Shown: piece after piece, positions 16,941-26,085 of the stretch
Numbering within the stretch: position 1 is the stretch's first letter
Layout: every line of letters starts with the position of its first letter
Source: Streptomyces longisporoflavus
GTDB taxonomy: Bacteria; Actinomycetota; Actinomycetes; Streptomycetales; Streptomycetaceae
Reading direction: 5' to 3'
DNA length: 64,000 nt
Assembly (NCBI RefSeq): GCF_014649775.1
Contig: NZ_BMTR01000006.1
Coordinates: 372,001 to 436,000 of the forward strand
Translations under genes and position numbers: made by a program
Notes under the pieces: generated by a model
What the model saw: only the letters and a program-made list of their open reading frames with translations
What the model was told of the DNA's origin: nothing
Databases searched by the model: none

Positions 16941-17031
16941 AGGTCATTCAGGAGTTGAACGCGGCGCTGCCTCCAGCCGGCGCTGAGCCATCCGACCCAT
17001 GCCTTCGTCTCCGGAAGGGACACCTGGAGCC

Positions 17032-18351
17032 ATGCGCAGATTCCGAGCCGCCGCCGTCGGCGCCGCCACACTCTCGCTCGCCCTCACCGCGTCCGCCTGC
17101 GGCGGCGGTTCGACGACGGGCGGCGAGGGGTCCAACGACTCGCCGAAGACGCTGACCTACTGGGCGTCGAACCAAGGACCCAACATCGAGGCGGACAAGA
17201 AGATCCTCAAGCCCGAACTGGCCAAGTTCGAGAAGCAGACGGGCATCAAGGTAAAGCTCGAGGTCATCCCCTGGTCGGAGCTGCTCAACCGCATCCTGAC
17301 CGCGACGACATCGGGCCAGGGCCCCGACGTCCTGAACATCGGCAACACCTGGAGCGCGTCACTGCAGGCCAGCGGGGCCCTGCTGCCCTGGGACGAGAAG
17401 AACTTCGCCAAGATCGGCGGCAAGGACCGCTTCGTGGAGTCCGCGCTCGGCTCGGCGGGGGCGCCGGACAAGGACCCGGCCGCCGTCCCGCTGTACTCCA
17501 TGGCGTACGCCCTCTACTACAACAAAAAGATGTTCGAGGAGGCAGGCATCGACAAGCCGCCCGCCACCTGGGACGAGATGATCGCGGACGGCAAGAAGAT
17601 CTCCAAGGGCGGCAAGTGGGCCCTGGGCGCGGAGGGCGCGAACCTCTCCAACAACATCCACCAGGTCTTCGCCCTCGGCAAACAGCACGGCGCCGACTTC
17701 TTCACCGAGGACGGCAAGCCCGACTTCACATCCGACGGCGCGGTCGCGGCCGTGAAGCAGTACGTCGACATGATGGCGAAGGACAAGATCATCGCCCCCG
17801 GCAACGCCGAGTACGCGCAGAACCAGTCCCTGAGCGACTTCTCCAAGGGCAAGACGGCGATGGTCCTGTGGCAGGCCGCGGCCACCACCTTCAAGTCGCA
17901 GGGCATGAGCGAGGACGACTGGGGCGTGGCCCCCGTGCCGGTCCAGTCCGGCGCTCCGGGCCAGGGCAAGGCCACCAACTCGATGGTCGCCGGCATCAAC
18001 ATGGCCGTCTTCAAGAACACCAAGAACATCGACGGCTCGCTGAAGTTCGTGAAGTTCATGACGAGCGACGCGGAGCAGAAGATCCTCTGCAAGTCCTACG
18101 GCTCCGTGCCGCCCGTCAAGGCCGCACAGGAGGACGCCGCCTTCGATCGCCCCGAACTGAAGGTCCTGCGCGACACGCTCGCCAAGAGCGCCGCGCCGCT
18201 GCCCCAGGTGCCCAACGAATCGCAGTTCGAGACCGCGGTCGGCACCGCCGTCAAGAACCTCTTCGCGAACGCCGCGGCCGGGCGTGAGGTGACCACCGGG
18301 TCGGTGAAGGCCGAACTGGTCAAGGCTCAGCAGCAGATGTCCGAGCAGTGA
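17032..18351 (+). CDS. Sugar ABC transporter solute-binding lipoprotein
   Basis: 439 aa, family-1 (carbohydrate) solute-binding protein. The signal peptide ends in a lipobox-like SACG at about residue 23, so it should be anchored on the outer membrane face. Mature features include LTYWASNQGP, GQGPDVLNIG and the typical hinge region. I start it at MRRFRAAAV (17032) because this gives a proper lipoprotein signal; an upstream ATG at 16999 would add eleven unlikely residues. First gene of a four-gene operon, overlapping the first permease by 4 bp (GTGA). Confidence 0.93.
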   Translation: MRRFRAAAVGAATLSLALTASACGGGSTTGGEGSNDSPKTLTYWASNQGPNIEADKKILKPELAKFEKQTGIKVKLEVIPWSELLNRILTATTSGQGPDVLNIGNTWSASLQASGALLPWDEKNFAKIGGKDRFVESALGSAGAPDKDPAAVPLYSMAYALYYNKKMFEEAGIDKPPATWDEMIADGKKISKGGKWALGAEGANLSNNIHQVFALGKQHGADFFTEDGKPDFTSDGAVAAVKQYVDMMAKDKIIAPGNAEYAQNQSLSDFSKGKTAMVLWQAAATTFKSQGMSEDDWGVAPVPVQSGAPGQGKATNSMVAGINMAVFKNTKNIDGSLKFVKFMTSDAEQKILCKSYGSVPPVKAAQEDAAFDRPELKVLRDTLAKSAAPLPQVPNESQFETAVGTAVKNLFANAAAGREVTTGSVKAELVKAQQQMSEQ

Positions 18352-19388
18352 GCGACACGACTGTGACTACTGGGACCACAGGGACCACCGGGACCCCCGC
18401 GACCATCGTGCAAGGAGGCAAGGAGCCGCCCGCGACCGCCCCGGAGACGGGGCGGGCCCCGCGGCTCCGCCGCCCCGGCCGGCTGCGCCGCATCGGCCTG
18501 CCGTACCTCCTGCTGCTCCCCGCCCTGCTGCTCGAACTCCTCGTCCATCTGCTGCCGATCGTCATCGGCATCGTGATGAGCTTCAAGGAGCTCACCCAGT
18601 TCTTCATCCGCGACTGGGGCGCCGCGCCCTGGTCGGGCCTGGACAACTACAAGGTGTCGGTGGACTTCGACGCACCGGTGGGCGAGGCGCTGCTGCACTC
18701 GTTCCTCGTCACCTGCGCCTTCACGCTGCTCTCCGTGGGCCTGTGCTGGCTCATCGGGACGACCGCGGCGATCTACTTGCAGGAGACGTTCAAGGGCCGT
18801 GGCCTCCTCAGGGCGCTCTTCCTCGTCCCGTACGCCCTGCCCGTCTACGCCGCGGTGATCACCTGGGGCTTCATGTTCCAGCGTGACAACGGCCTGATCA
18901 ACCACGTCCTGCACGACCAGCTGGGCCTCACCGACAGCGCGCCGTTCTGGCTCATCGGCGACAACAGCTTCTTCGCGCTGCTCACCGTGTCGGTGTGGAA
19001 GGGCTGGCCGTTCGCCTTCCTCATCATGATGGCCGGGCTGCAGAACATTCCCCGGGATATGTACGAGGCCGCGGCGCTCGACGGCGCGGGCATGTGGCAG
19101 CAGATCCGCCGCATCACGCTGCCGTCCCTGCGCTCCGTCAACCAGGTCCTCGTGCTCGTCCTGTTCCTGTGGACGTTCAACGACTTCAACACGCCCTACG
19201 TCCTGTTCGGCAGGTCGGCACCCGAGGCCGCGGACCTGATCTCGATCCACATCTACCAGTCCTCGTTCGTCACCTGGAACTTCGGCACCGGCTCCGCCAT
19301 GTCCGTACTGCTGCTCCTGTTCCTGCTCGCGGTGACCGGCGTCTATCTGTGGATCACTTCGCGCGAGAGGAAGTCCGCCCATGTCTAG
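18348..19388 (+). CDS. Sugar ABC transporter permease 1 (MalF-like)
   Basis: 346 aa with six or seven membrane helices from about residue 45. The EAA loop that contacts the ATPase is EAAALDGAGMWQQIRRITLP. The N-terminal tail is a low-complexity Thr/Gly repeat (TTVTTGTTGTTGT). GTG start overlaps the binding-protein stop as GTGA and the gene overlaps the next permease by 8 bp. No ATPase gene is in the operon; in Streptomyces such importers are energised by the shared ATPase MsiK encoded elsewhere (known for the family, inferred here). Confidence 0.93.
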   Translation: MSDTTVTTGTTGTTGTPATIVQGGKEPPATAPETGRAPRLRRPGRLRRIGLPYLLLLPALLLELLVHLLPIVIGIVMSFKELTQFFIRDWGAAPWSGLDNYKVSVDFDAPVGEALLHSFLVTCAFTLLSVGLCWLIGTTAAIYLQETFKGRGLLRALFLVPYALPVYAAVITWGFMFQRDNGLINHVLHDQLGLTDSAPFWLIGDNSFFALLTVSVWKGWPFAFLIMMAGLQNIPRDMYEAAALDGAGMWQQIRRITLPSLRSVNQVLVLVLFLWTFNDFNTPYVLFGRSAPEAADLISIHIYQSSFVTWNFGTGSAMSVLLLLFLLAVTGVYLWITSRERKSAHV

Positions 19389-20277
19389 CGTGCGCCTGGC
19401 CGCGCGGCCGCGCGGGGCCGCGAAGCCCCGGTCGCCGATGGCGGCACCCCGCTCGTTCCTCTGGTCGCGGCGGATCTTCCTGACGCTGCTCACGGGCTTC
19501 GTGCTTCTCCCCGTGTTCGTCATGGTCTCCAGCTCGCTCAAGCCCCTCGAGGACGTGTCGGGCAAGTTCCGTTGGATGCCCAGCGGGCTCACGATCCGCC
19601 CGTACATCGACATCTGGAAGACCGTTCCGCTGGCGGAGTACTTCGTGAACTCGCTGATCGTGGCGGGCGCGGCCACCGTCTGCTCGGTGGTGATCGCCGT
19701 CTTCGCCGCCTACGCCGTCAGCCGCTACCAGTTCCGCGGCAAGCGGGTCTTCACGGTGACGGTCCTTTCCACCCAGATGTTCCCCGGCATCCTGTTCCTG
19801 CTGCCGCTGTTCCTGATGTACGTCAACATCGGCAATGCCACGGGGATCGCCCTGTTCGGCTCGCGGGGCGGGCTCATCCTCACGTATCTGACCTTCTCGC
19901 TGCCCTTCTCGATCTGGATGCTGATCGGGTACTTCGACTCGGTGCCGCGTGATCTGGACGAGGCCGCGCTCGTCGACGGCTGCGGGCCGATCGGCGCGCT
20001 CTTCAGGGTCGTCGTGCCGGCCGCGATCCCCGGCATCGTCGCGGTCGCCGTCTACGCGTTCATGACCGCCTGGGGAGAAGTGCTCTTCGCCTCCGTCATG
20101 ACGAACGAGTCCACCCGCACGCTGGCCATCGGCCTGCAGGGCTACTCCACGCAGAACGACGTCTACTGGAACCAGATCATGGCCGCGTCGCTGGTCGTGA
20201 GCATTCCCGTGGTGGCGGGCTTCCTCCTGCTCCAGCGCTATCTGGTCGCCGGCCTCACCGCCGGAGCCGTCAAGTGA
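19381..20277 (+). CDS. Sugar ABC transporter permease 2 (MalG-like)
   Basis: 298 aa, six membrane helices, with the EAA loop DEAALVDGCGPIGALFRVVV. MalG-type partner of the preceding permease; the ATG lies 8 bp inside the upstream gene. It should form the transmembrane channel with permease 1 and deliver an oligosaccharide or glycoside to the beta-glucosidase encoded next. Confidence 0.93.
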   Translation: MSSVRLAARPRGAAKPRSPMAAPRSFLWSRRIFLTLLTGFVLLPVFVMVSSSLKPLEDVSGKFRWMPSGLTIRPYIDIWKTVPLAEYFVNSLIVAGAATVCSVVIAVFAAYAVSRYQFRGKRVFTVTVLSTQMFPGILFLLPLFLMYVNIGNATGIALFGSRGGLILTYLTFSLPFSIWMLIGYFDSVPRDLDEAALVDGCGPIGALFRVVVPAAIPGIVAVAVYAFMTAWGEVLFASVMTNESTRTLAIGLQGYSTQNDVYWNQIMAASLVVSIPVVAGFLLLQRYLVAGLTAGAVK

Positions 20278-20339
20278 CCCACCCCCCTGCCGGGCTGCCC
20301 CTTGCCGCCACCCCGTCTGACCCGTCTGAGAGGACGTCC

Positions 20340-21704
20340 GTGTCCGAGCTCATCGACCTTGCCGCACTTCCGCACGATTTCGCGTGGGGCACGGCCACAT
20401 CGGCGTACCAGATCGAGGGGGCCGTCACCGAGGACGGCCGTTCCCCCTCGATCTGGGACACCTTCTCGCACACCCCCGGAAAGATCGACAACAACGATCA
20501 CGGTGACGTGGCCTGTGACCACTACCACCGCTGGCGCGAGGACATCGCGCTGATGAAGCAACTGGGCACCACCGACTACCGGCTGTCGCTCGCCTGGCCG
20601 CGCATCGTGCCCGGCGGCGACGGGCCCGCCAACCCCAAGGGCCTTGACTTCTACGACCAGTTGATCGACGGGCTGCTCGACGCGGGCATCACGCCCTCGG
20701 TGACCCTCTACCACTGGGACCTGCCGCAGGTGCTCCAGGACCGCGGCGGCTGGCCCGAGCGGGCGACGGCCGAGCACTTCGCCGCGTACGCCGCCATCGC
20801 CGCCGAGCGTTTCGGCGACCGCGTCACCCAGTGGGCCACGCTCAACGAGCCTCTCTGCTCGGCCTGGATCGGCCACCTCGAAGGACGTATGGCACCGGGC
20901 CTGACCGACCTGACCGCCGCCGTGCGAGCCTCCTACCACCTGCTGCTCGGGCACGGCCTTGCCACGCAGGCGATCCGCGCGGCAGCGCCCGGCGCGCAGA
21001 TCGGCATCGTCAACAACCTCTCCACGGTCGAGCCCGCGAGCGACCGCCCCGAGGACGTCGCCGCCGCCCGCCGCGTGGACGGCCACACCAACCGCTGGTG
21101 GCTCGACCCGGTCCACGGCCGCGGTTTCCCCGCCGACATGCGTGAGGTCTACGGGGTCGAACTCCCGGAGCGCGCCGGTGACTTGGCGACCATCGCGCAG
21201 CCGCTCGACTGGCTGGGCCTGAACTACTACTTCCCGGCCGTGGTCAGCGACGACCCCGCGGGCCCCGCGCCCTACGCCCACCAGGTGCGCCGCGAAGGGG
21301 TGCCCCGCACCGGCATGGACTGGGAGATCGACGCGAGCGGCATCGAGACACTCCTGCTGCGCCTGACGAACGAGTACGGGGCACGCAAGCTGTACGTCAC
21401 CGAGAACGGCTCGTCCTACCCCGACGTCGTACGCCCCGACGGAACGATCGACGACCCGGAGCGCACCGACTACCTGGTCCGGCACCTTGCCGCCTGCGCG
21501 AGCGCCGCCCGCAAGGGAGCACCCCTGGCCGGGTACTACGCGTGGTCGCTGCTCGACAACTTCGAGTGGGCCTACGGCTACGACAAGCGGTTCGGCCTGG
21601 TGCACGTCGATTACGAGACGCAGGTCCGCACCGTCAAGGGCAGCGGGCAGCGCTATGCCGACATCATCCGCGGCCACCGCGCGAGCGCGAGACGCGCGGC
21701 CTGA
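20340..21704 (+). CDS. GH1 beta-glucosidase
   Basis: 454 aa, cytoplasmic family-1 glycoside hydrolase. The acid/base glutamate is in WATLNEPLC and the nucleophile glutamate in YVTENGSSY; FAWGTATSAYQIEGA opens the barrel. It would release glucose (or a related sugar) from the imported beta-glycoside. I chose GTG 20340, behind GAGAGG, because it gives a normal-length N-terminus; GTG 20274, overlapping the permease stop, would add 22 residues and is also possible. Followed by a strong hairpin. Confidence 0.93.
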   Translation: MSELIDLAALPHDFAWGTATSAYQIEGAVTEDGRSPSIWDTFSHTPGKIDNNDHGDVACDHYHRWREDIALMKQLGTTDYRLSLAWPRIVPGGDGPANPKGLDFYDQLIDGLLDAGITPSVTLYHWDLPQVLQDRGGWPERATAEHFAAYAAIAAERFGDRVTQWATLNEPLCSAWIGHLEGRMAPGLTDLTAAVRASYHLLLGHGLATQAIRAAAPGAQIGIVNNLSTVEPASDRPEDVAAARRVDGHTNRWWLDPVHGRGFPADMREVYGVELPERAGDLATIAQPLDWLGLNYYFPAVVSDDPAGPAPYAHQVRREGVPRTGMDWEIDASGIETLLLRLTNEYGARKLYVTENGSSYPDVVRPDGTIDDPERTDYLVRHLAACASAARKGAPLAGYYAWSLLDNFEWAYGYDKRFGLVHVDYETQVRTVKGSGQRYADIIRGHRASARRAA

Positions 21705-21721
21705 GGCGTCCGCACGACCGA

Positions 21722-21759
21722 CGGCGACCCCCGGTTCTCCGCCGAACCGGGGGTCGCCG
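21722..21759 (+). terminator. 16-bp hairpin ending the sugar operon
   Basis: Perfect arms CGGCGACCCCCGGTTC and GAACCGGGGGTCGCCG around a 6-base loop, 17 bases after the beta-glucosidase stop. It may also end the convergent SPW-repeat gene. Confidence 0.85.
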
Positions 21760-21810
21760 CCGTTTCCGGCCCGCCTTCCCGTGCCGGAGCCGGACCGTGA
21801 CTTCGCCGCG

Positions 21811-22257
21811 TCAGGTCGTGGTGGTCCTGCGTCCTCCCTTTGCTGCCGCGCCGGCGCACATGAGGCCCAGCAGGAGAGTGAGGGCGCCGATGATGACGTT
21901 GGTGAGGATGACGCCCCTGTCGGGACTCTGACCCACGACCCACGGGGACACGATCATCCAGACGCCCATGGCGCACATGGCCCAGCTCAAGCCGAGCATC
22001 CTGGCGGGCGCGAAGGTGAAACCGAGACCCAGCAGGGCGATCGCGATGCCCATGATGAGGTTGTGCGTCGTGAGGACGGACTGACTCGCGGTGAAGTGGA
22101 CCACCCAGGGGGAGATGGCACAGAAGAGACCCGTGAGGAACACGGGCCCGTCCACCATCGCCACGCTCTGTCCACGGAGTACGCGGGCGTGCCGATCCCG
22201 CATTTCGGATACGTCAGGGTGAGCGGCTATGTCTCCCCTGTGTGAGACGTCGGCCAT
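21811..22257 (-). CDS. SPW-repeat membrane protein
   Basis: 148 aa with four hydrophobic segments arranged as two copies of a two-helix unit, each containing the SPW signature (AISPWVVHF and IVSPWVVGQ). Function of SPW-repeat proteins is unknown. ATG behind GGAG with 9-base spacing. It is divergent from the VOC/sigma-factor genes, and such neighbours suggest stress-related expression (inference only). Confidence 0.88.
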   Translation of the reverse strand: MADVSHRGDIAAHPDVSEMRDRHARVLRGQSVAMVDGPVFLTGLFCAISPWVVHFTASQSVLTTHNLIMGIAIALLGLGFTFAPARMLGLSWAMCAMGVWMIVSPWVVGQSPDRGVILTNVIIGALTLLLGLMCAGAAAKGGRRTTTT

Positions 22258-22283
22258 GAGACTCGACTCCTCTGGTGCGTGCA

Positions 22284-22297
22284 GGCCTGATCAGGCC
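22284..22297. promoter_or_regulatory. 14-bp perfect palindrome in SPW leader
   Basis: GGCCTGATCAGGCC is perfectly self-complementary and lies 27 bp upstream of the SPW-repeat start, where it would be in the leader or promoter. It could be a regulator site or an RNA hairpin. Confidence 0.4.
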
Positions 22298-22460
22298 GCG
22301 CGGCGGGATGTCGCGCACATCCATTGTGCTCTTATTTTTTCCTTATGCGTAGTTTCTGGTGACTTTGGTCCCGTAGGTGAGTGAGGAAGGTCCCGTATCA
22401 GGGGCCTGAGTCCGCGGAACCACCGAGGGGACGCAGAAACTCGGGTGAGGAGAGCACGCC

Positions 22461-23273
22461 GTGACGACGGACATCGGGACGACCAGCATTCCCGCGCCGC
22501 GCGCATCGGAGAGTACGCGCGGTGCGCCCTGCTGGCTGAGCTATGCCGCGCGTGACGCGCGGGCCGCCGAGGAGTTCTACGGGAACGTGCTCGGCTGGTG
22601 CCATGTGCCGCTGCTCGGCGCGGCGGGCAGGACACGTTCCCTGGCCCTGCGGGCCGGCACGCCGGTGGGGGCCATCAGCGAGGCTTCCTGCGACCTCGGC
22701 GACCACGCGGGCTGGATGCCGCACTTCGCCGTCGACGACCTGGACGGCGCGGTGGGACGGCTCAGGGACCGCGGCGCCACCGTGGCGGTCGGCCCCCTGA
22801 CCACGGCGGCCGGACGAGTCGCCGTGGCGGCCGGGCCCCACGACGAGGTGTTCGGGCTGCGGCAGCAGGCCGTCGACCGGCGCTGGTCGGTCGGCGACGG
22901 CCCCGTGGCGCGGATCGAGCTGTACACGGGTGACATTTTCGCGGCGGCCCTCTTCTACGGCGGCGTGCTGGGCTGGGCGGGCGAGAGCGCCGACAGCTGC
23001 CAGGTGGAGTACACCGGCGGACGGATCGTGGTGCGTGACGGCGCGCGTGCGGGTTCGCGCCCGGTCGCCACCCTCGGTGAGGGAGCGGTGCCGGGCTTCG
23101 AGGGACAGCACCGCTGGCACACGGCCTTCCGGGTGGCCGACGTCGACGCGGCGGCCGGCATCGCGGCGGCACAGGGCGGACGCGTCATCACGCCGCCGCG
23201 GGGGTCCGGCGGCCGACGGGAGGCCGTGCTCGCGGACCGCGAGGGCGTGCCCTTCACGGTCGTGGCGGAGTGA
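22461..23273 (+). CDS. VOC (glyoxalase/bleomycin-resistance fold) protein
   Basis: 270 aa made of two consecutive vicinal-oxygen-chelate domains: the first opens with CWLSYAARDARAAEEFYGNV and the second with VARIELYTGDIFAAALFYGG, each followed by LGW. Two-domain proteins of this type are common in Streptomyces and none has a settled reaction. GTG start with GAGGAG upstream. It precedes the sigma-factor gene by under 50 bp and is probably co-transcribed with it. Confidence 0.88.
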   Translation: MTTDIGTTSIPAPRASESTRGAPCWLSYAARDARAAEEFYGNVLGWCHVPLLGAAGRTRSLALRAGTPVGAISEASCDLGDHAGWMPHFAVDDLDGAVGRLRDRGATVAVGPLTTAAGRVAVAAGPHDEVFGLRQQAVDRRWSVGDGPVARIELYTGDIFAAALFYGGVLGWAGESADSCQVEYTGGRIVVRDGARAGSRPVATLGEGAVPGFEGQHRWHTAFRVADVDAAAGIAAAQGGRVITPPRGSGGRREAVLADREGVPFTVVAE

Positions 23274-23321
23274 GCCCGGCGAACCCGAGTGCCGGTCCAG
23301 AGCGTGGAGAGCGATCAGACG

Positions 23322-24293
23322 ATGTTTAGTTCAATGCCGGACGCGATGGAGAGCGCGGACCGTGTGGTCGGTGTCGATGCCGACGTCGACATAAGCGTGG
23401 TCGAGCCGGCCGGGCCGCCGTCGGAGGCGGTGGTGCCGGCTCAGGCCGGCGGGCGCTCGCGGGGCGCGGCCGTCGGGCTGCCGTGGATCGAGGAGGCCAA
23501 CGAGGTCGCGCCGAAGGACGCGCGGGAGCTGTCGAAGCTCTTCTTCGAACGGCTGCGGACGCTGGAGAGCGGCTCGCCCGACCACACGTACACACGCGAC
23601 ACCCTGATCGAGATGAACCTCTCCCTGGTGCACTACGTCGCGGGGCGCTTCCGCAACCGCGGCAACGGCCAGCTGGAGGACCTCGTCCAGGTCGGGACCA
23701 TCGGCCTCATCAAGGCCATCGACCGGTTCGACGTGAGCCGGGGGTACAAGTTCGTCTCGTTCGCCGTCCCCTGCATCCTCGGGGAGATCAAGCGCTACTT
23801 CCGTGACACCAGCTGGGCCGTGCACGTTCCGCGCAGGCTCCAGGAGCTCCGTACCGACCTGGTCAGGGCACAGGAGCGGCTGTCCGGTGTGCTCGGCCGC
23901 GAACCGACGGTCAGGGAACTCGCGGCCGAGCTGGAGGTCACCGAGGAGCAGGTCCTGGAGGCCGTCGTCGCCGCCAACGGCTACACGGCGGGCTCGCTGG
24001 ACACACCGCACGGCCCCGGCGACCCGGGCGACACGTACAAGAGCGGCCGCTCGCTCGCCGACGCCATGGGCGCCCCGGACCCCGCCATCGAGGTCTTCGA
24101 GCACCTTTACGACCTTGCTCCGCTCCTGGCCGAGCTCGGCGAGCGCGAGCGCCGCATCATCGAGATGCGCTTCGGCCAGGAGATGACGCAGGCCGAGATC
24201 GGCGCCGAGCTCGGCATCTCGCAGATGCATGTGTCGCGGCTGCTGTCCCGCACCCTCGCCCGGCTCCGCACGGGTCTGGCGACGGAGGAGTGA
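23322..24293 (+). CDS. RNA polymerase sigma factor, SigB/SigF/SigG group
   Basis: 323 aa from ATG 23322 (GGAGAG 11 bases upstream); GTG 23289 in frame is an alternative. Regions 2 to 4 of a group-3 sigma factor are clear: region 2 with GNGQLEDLVQVGTIGLIKAI and DRFDVSRGYKFVSFAVPCI, region 3 with VPRRLQEL, and region 4 with MTQAEIGAELGISQMHVSRL. Streptomyces homologues serve osmotic/oxidative stress and development and are usually held by anti-sigma factors; none is encoded next to it here. An N-terminal extension of about 60 residues precedes region 1.2/2. Confidence 0.93.
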   Translation: MFSSMPDAMESADRVVGVDADVDISVVEPAGPPSEAVVPAQAGGRSRGAAVGLPWIEEANEVAPKDARELSKLFFERLRTLESGSPDHTYTRDTLIEMNLSLVHYVAGRFRNRGNGQLEDLVQVGTIGLIKAIDRFDVSRGYKFVSFAVPCILGEIKRYFRDTSWAVHVPRRLQELRTDLVRAQERLSGVLGREPTVRELAAELEVTEEQVLEAVVAANGYTAGSLDTPHGPGDPGDTYKSGRSLADAMGAPDPAIEVFEHLYDLAPLLAELGERERRIIEMRFGQEMTQAEIGAELGISQMHVSRLLSRTLARLRTGLATEE

Positions 24294-24342
24294 CGAAGAA
24301 GAGTGGCAAAGGGGCCGGAGGACCGCAGCCGGGCCCGGACGG

Positions 24343-24540
24343 TCAGGGGTGGTCCGGGCGCTCCTCGGGCGGGGTCCCGCCGCCCGGGCCGCCGCCCTTG
24401 CCGCCCTTGTCCGTGCCGTGCTCGTGGCCGCCGGCGCGGCGGGACTTGCCCGGCTGCCGGGCCTTGAGCTCGGCACTGTCCTGAGGGGTCGCGGCCCCCT
24501 TGTCGCTGCGGCGCTGCGCGGGCTGTTGCGGGTTCGACAT
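24343..24540 (-). CDS. Small hydrophilic protein of unknown function
   Basis: 65 aa, rich in Gln, Gly, Lys and Arg, without hydrophobic segments; begins MSNPQQPAQRRSDKG. GGGAG lies 8 bases before the ATG. Small, disordered, charged proteins like this are frequent in Streptomyces. It is convergent with the sigma-factor gene. The opposite strand also has a short open frame, but that one is Pro-rich and less gene-like. Confidence 0.5.
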   Translation of the reverse strand: MSNPQQPAQRRSDKGAATPQDSAELKARQPGKSRRAGGHEHGTDKGGKGGGPGGGTPPEERPDHP

Positions 24541-24727
24541 CGCGATCGCTCCCATCACGTGATCCGTTTCCCCCTGCGGGTCATGCTGCCACGTGCGGGT
24601 CCGCCCGGCAGGCCGGGAGATCGCCGCTCACGGCACTGCCCGGTGGCCCCTGCGGGCGGATCACCCCTACGCCCGTACGGGCCACCAGAACGCGCCGACC
24701 TCCGCCCCCGCCCGATGGAATGGAGGG

Positions 24728-25408
24728 GTGACCGCGCCCCCGGACGACTGCCTCGCGCGCAACGAGTGGATCTGCGGTGAGTATCTGAGCACCCGCCGCC
24801 AGATCATCGTCGACGCGGTCCTCCAGCATCTGGAGCTGACCGCGCTCTCCGTGCTCATCGCGCTCGTCATCGCCGTCCCGCTGGCCGTCGCCGCACGCCG
24901 CTGGGCCCTGGCGGCCGGCCCCGTCCTGGCGCTGACCACCATCCTCTACACGATCCCCTCGCTCGCGATGTTCTCGCTGCTGCTGCCCGTCTACGGCCTC
25001 TCCGCCTCCCTCGTGGTCGCCGGACTCGTGCTGTACTCGCTGACGCTGCTCGTCCGCAACATCCTGGCCGGCCTGCGCGCCGTCCCCGAGGACACCCGGC
25101 AGGCCGCCCGCGGCATGGGCTACGGGCCCATCCGCCTCCTGCTCACGGTCGAACTGCCGCTGGCGCTTCCCGCCGCGATGGCGGGCCTGCGCATCGCCAC
25201 CGTCTCGGCGGTCTCCCTCGTCACGGTCGGCGCCATCGTCGGCTTCGGCGGGCTCGGCAACCTCATCTACACGGGCATGAACACCTACTTCAAGGCGCAG
25301 GTCCTGACCGCCTCCGTGCTGTGCGTCGTCATCGCCGTACTGGCCGATGTGCTGCTCCTCGGCGTGCAGCGGGTCCTCACCCCGTGGACGAGGGCGGTCC
25401 GCTCGTGA
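24728..25408 (+). CDS. Osmoprotectant ABC transporter permease 1 (OpuCB-like)
   Basis: 226 aa. Five to six helices after a short N-terminus containing CLARNEWICGEY, a stretch typical of this actinobacterial permease group. The cytoplasmic loop RQAARGMGYGPIRLLLTVELP is the ATPase-contact EAA-type motif. Quaternary-amine importers of this type take up glycine betaine, choline or carnitine under osmotic stress. GTG start fits the family N-terminus although the GGAGG is only one base away. Overlaps the next gene by 4 bp (GTGA). Confidence 0.9.
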   Translation: MTAPPDDCLARNEWICGEYLSTRRQIIVDAVLQHLELTALSVLIALVIAVPLAVAARRWALAAGPVLALTTILYTIPSLAMFSLLLPVYGLSASLVVAGLVLYSLTLLVRNILAGLRAVPEDTRQAARGMGYGPIRLLLTVELPLALPAAMAGLRIATVSAVSLVTVGAIVGFGGLGNLIYTGMNTYFKAQVLTASVLCVVIAVLADVLLLGVQRVLTPWTRAVRS

Positions 25409-26085
25409 ACACCATCGGCGATGCCTGGAAGTGGCTGACCGACGCGGCGCACTGGGCGGGCGACGACGGCATCTGGCACCGCCTCACCCAGCACCTCGTC
25501 CTCACCGTGGTGTGCCTGGTCCTGAGCTGTCTGATCGCGCTGCCGGTCGCGCTCGTCCTCGGCCACCTGGGCAAGGGCGGGGCCCTGGCGGTCAACATCT
25601 CCAACGTCGGCCGCGCGGTGCCGACCTTCGCCGTCCTCGTGCTGCTGCTCCTCACCCCCATCGGCCAGTGGGGCGAGGGCCCCACCGTCGTCGCGCTCGT
25701 CCTGTTCGCCGTGCCGCCGCTGCTCACCAACGCGTACGTCGGCATGCGCGGGGTCGACCGCAGCGTCGTACAGGCCGCTCGCGGGATGGGCATGACGGGG
25801 CGGCAGGTGCTGTGGCGGGTCGAACTCCCGCTCGCGATGCCGCTGATCCTCAGCGGCGTGCGGATCGCCGCCGTACAGCTGGTGGCCACCGCCACGATCG
25901 CGGCGCTCGCCGGCGGCGGGGGGCTCGGCCGGATCATCACCGCCGGCTTCAACCTCGCGAGCACGCCGCAGGTGGTGGCGGGCGCCGTCCTTGTCGCCGT
26001 GTTCGCGCTGGTCGTCGAGGGGATCTTCGAGATCGGCGAACGGCTCGCCCCCGGGCGGGCGCGGGGGAGAGGACCGACCGTATGA
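25405..26085 (+). CDS. Osmoprotectant ABC transporter permease 2 (OpuCD-like)
   Basis: 226 aa, the same length as its partner. Contact loop QAARGMGMTGRQVLWRVELP; hydrophobic helices throughout; conserved ALAGGGGLGRII near the end. Begins in a GTGA overlap and ends in an ATGA overlap, so all three genes of this operon are translationally coupled. Confidence 0.9.
   Translation: MNTIGDAWKWLTDAAHWAGDDGIWHRLTQHLVLTVVCLVLSCLIALPVALVLGHLGKGGALAVNISNVGRAVPTFAVLVLLLLTPIGQWGEGPTVVALVLFAVPPLLTNAYVGMRGVDRSVVQAARGMGMTGRQVLWRVELPLAMPLILSGVRIAAVQLVATATIAALAGGGGLGRIITAGFNLASTPQVVAGAVLVAVFALVVEGIFEIGERLAPGRARGRGPTV

Noticed and set aside
16842..17031. CebR-type control of the beta-glucoside operon
   Set aside because: The 14-bp palindrome TGGGAGCGCTCCCA is not present in the spacer; the divergent ROK gene is a better candidate.
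24290..24484. 64-codon plus-strand frame starting in a GTGA overlap with the sigma-factor stop
   Set aside because: Pro-rich shadow; the minus-strand frame over the same bases has a better ribosome-binding site and composition.
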